Part shown: one piece after another, positions 6,302 to 7,165 of the stretch | Numbering within the stretch: the first letter of the stretch is position 1 | How the letters are laid out: each line of letters opens with the position of its first letter | NCBI GenBank assembly: GCA_947457525.1 | Contig: CANGXE010000071.1 | Span: forward strand, 1-7,165 | Length of the DNA: 7,165 nucleotides | DNA from: Bacteroidota bacterium | GTDB lineage: Bacteria; Bacteroidota; Bacteroidia; Chitinophagales; LD1 | Direction: 5' to 3' | The notes under the pieces: model-generated | Seen by the model: the letters and a program-made list of their open reading frames with translations, nothing else | What the model was told of the DNA's origin: nothing | The model's database searches: none | Made by a program: the position numbers and the translations under genes

Positions 6302-7165
6302 TTACTTTTTTCCGACTAAACTTTCAGCCGTTTCGCCTTTGATGTCTGTACCCAATCGTTGTAGGTATGCAATCATGGCGATGATTTCTTTATTCTCAGA
6401 AGTCTTGATGCCCTCTTTAGCTAGGTTCGCTTGAATAGCTTTGGCTTGTTTTTCCAAATCAGCGTTGGCTATTTTATCGTAGCCGGCAGGATATGGCACA
6501 CCCAAAGTTTGCATAGCTCTAATCTTCGCTTCTGTGGTAGAAACATCTAAGTCGCGGTCGAGCATGTGCGGATAGCCAGGCATGATTGACTTATCAGACA
6601 CCGAACGAGGATTGTCCATGTGGTTATAGTGCCAACTATCCGGATTTCTGCCGCCTTGGCGAGCCAAGTCTGGTCCAGTACGTTTAGAACCCCATTGGAA
6701 CGGATGGTCATATACGAACTCTCCGGCCTTAGAGTAGTCGCCATAGCGCGCTACTTCTTCGCGGAACGGACGGATCATTTGTGAGTGACACACATAACAA
6801 CCTTCGCGGATGTATAAATCGCGACCTTGTAATTCTAACGGAGTGTAAGGTTTCACACTAGCGATGGTCGGAATGTTAGATTTAATTAAGAATGTAGGCA
6901 TAAACTCGATGATACCTCCGATAGCTACTAGCACAAAAGAGACTAACAGCATTTGAACCGGCTTGCGCTCAATCCAACGGTGCCAGTGTTCGCTGCTGTG
7001 CGAAGTGTATTCGTTAGTTAAAGCAGGTGCTTCTGCCTCTTCGTTGGCTAGGAAGTTTCCTTGACCCATTGTTTTAATCAAGTTGTAAACCCCGATGATA
7101 GCACCCACTAAGTAAAGTGTACCACCAAACGCACGCATGTAGTACATCGGCATCACGGCATTCAA
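6302..7165 (-). CDS. ccoNO: Fused cbb3-type cytochrome c oxidase subunits I/II (CcoN-CcoO), C-terminal part; 5' end outside the window
   Basis: CcoN is the catalytic heme-copper subunit and CcoO is the monoheme cytochrome c that feeds it; in many Bacteroidota they are one polypeptide. The frame is open to the right edge, where the first visible codon is TTG (Leu), so no real start is present. Numbering from the edge, residues about 5-31 match the last CcoN helix (MRAFGGTLYL then YNLIKT). A polar, Glu-rich linker (33-69) leads with no stop or new start into the CcoO anchor helix (about 70-94). The CcoO heme site is CYVCH (123-127) within the family motif GCYVCHSQMIRP. YGDYSKAGEFVYDHPFQWGS (141-160) and KRTGPDLARQGG are CcoO signatures, and Met195 in IMPGYP is the probable axial ligand. 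CcoN's heme b and CuB ligands lie outside the window. This is the first visible gene of the operon; its promoter is not seen. Confidence 0.97.
   Translation of the reverse strand: MNAVMPMYYMRAFGGTLYLVGAIIGVYNLIKTMGQGNFLANEEAEAPALTNEYTSHSSEHWHRWIERKPVQMLLVSFVLVAIGGIIEFMPTFLIKSNIPTIASVKPYTPLELQGRDLYIREGCYVCHSQMIRPFREEVARYGDYSKAGEFVYDHPFQWGSKRTGPDLARQGGRNPDSWHYNHMDNPRSVSDKSIMPGYPHMLDRDLDVSTTEAKIRAMQTLGVPYPAGYDKIANADLEKQAKAIQANLAKEGIKTSENKEIIAMIAYLQRLGTDIKGETAESLVGKK

Noticed and set aside
7163..7165. TTG at the right edge as a start codon for the oxidase subunit
   Set aside because: It is simply the first complete codon at the edge; the residues that follow are the last CcoN helix, so the gene continues beyond the window.

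Overview
The window looks like part of a chromosome from a member of the Bacteroidota. The coding sequence is moderately AT-rich, Shine-Dalgarno sequences are weak or absent, and the gene content is typical of that phylum: a fused CcoN-CcoO oxidase subunit, a CcoP with a single heme c, and a response regulator that joins a receiver domain to a Crp-type DNA-binding module. The genus cannot be named from this sequence.

Layout: a plus-strand block (1-1871) carries the 3' part of a sensor histidine kinase and a complete REC-cNMP-HTH_Crp response regulator. Their reading frames overlap by 4 bp (ATGA). A minus-strand block fills the rest (7165 down to 1881) and is read as ccoNO (C-terminal part only) > ccoQ > ccoP > ccoG > ccoH > a TauE/SafE (DsbD_2-like) membrane protein > a small cytoplasmic protein of unknown function. 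Gaps in this block are only 3-29 bp, so it is probably one operon whose promoter lies beyond the right edge. The two blocks converge with 9 bp between their stop codons and no convincing terminator. No stretch of 300 bases lacks a gene. No tRNA, rRNA, insertion sequence, CRISPR array or phage gene was seen.

How the genes work together: CcoN, CcoO, CcoQ and CcoP form the cbb3-type cytochrome c oxidase, a high-affinity proton-pumping terminal oxidase used when oxygen is low. CcoG (an Fe-S membrane protein linked to copper reduction) and CcoH (an assembly factor) help build it. The DsbD_2-like protein probably also serves copper or thiol chemistry during maturation. ccoS and the copper ATPase gene ccoI are not in the window. 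The convergent two-component pair could be the local oxygen or redox regulator, a compressed counterpart of FixL/FixJ/FixK, but only position and domain layout suggest this.

Main points for a second look: a perfect 11-bp inverted repeat with a 4-nt loop inside ccoQ; a CcoP N-terminus made of two successive signal-peptide-plus-membrane-helix units; a Cys/His-rich tail on the DsbD_2-like protein; and the regulator pair facing the oxidase operon. Overall this is a recognisable respiratory locus rather than a clearly new system.
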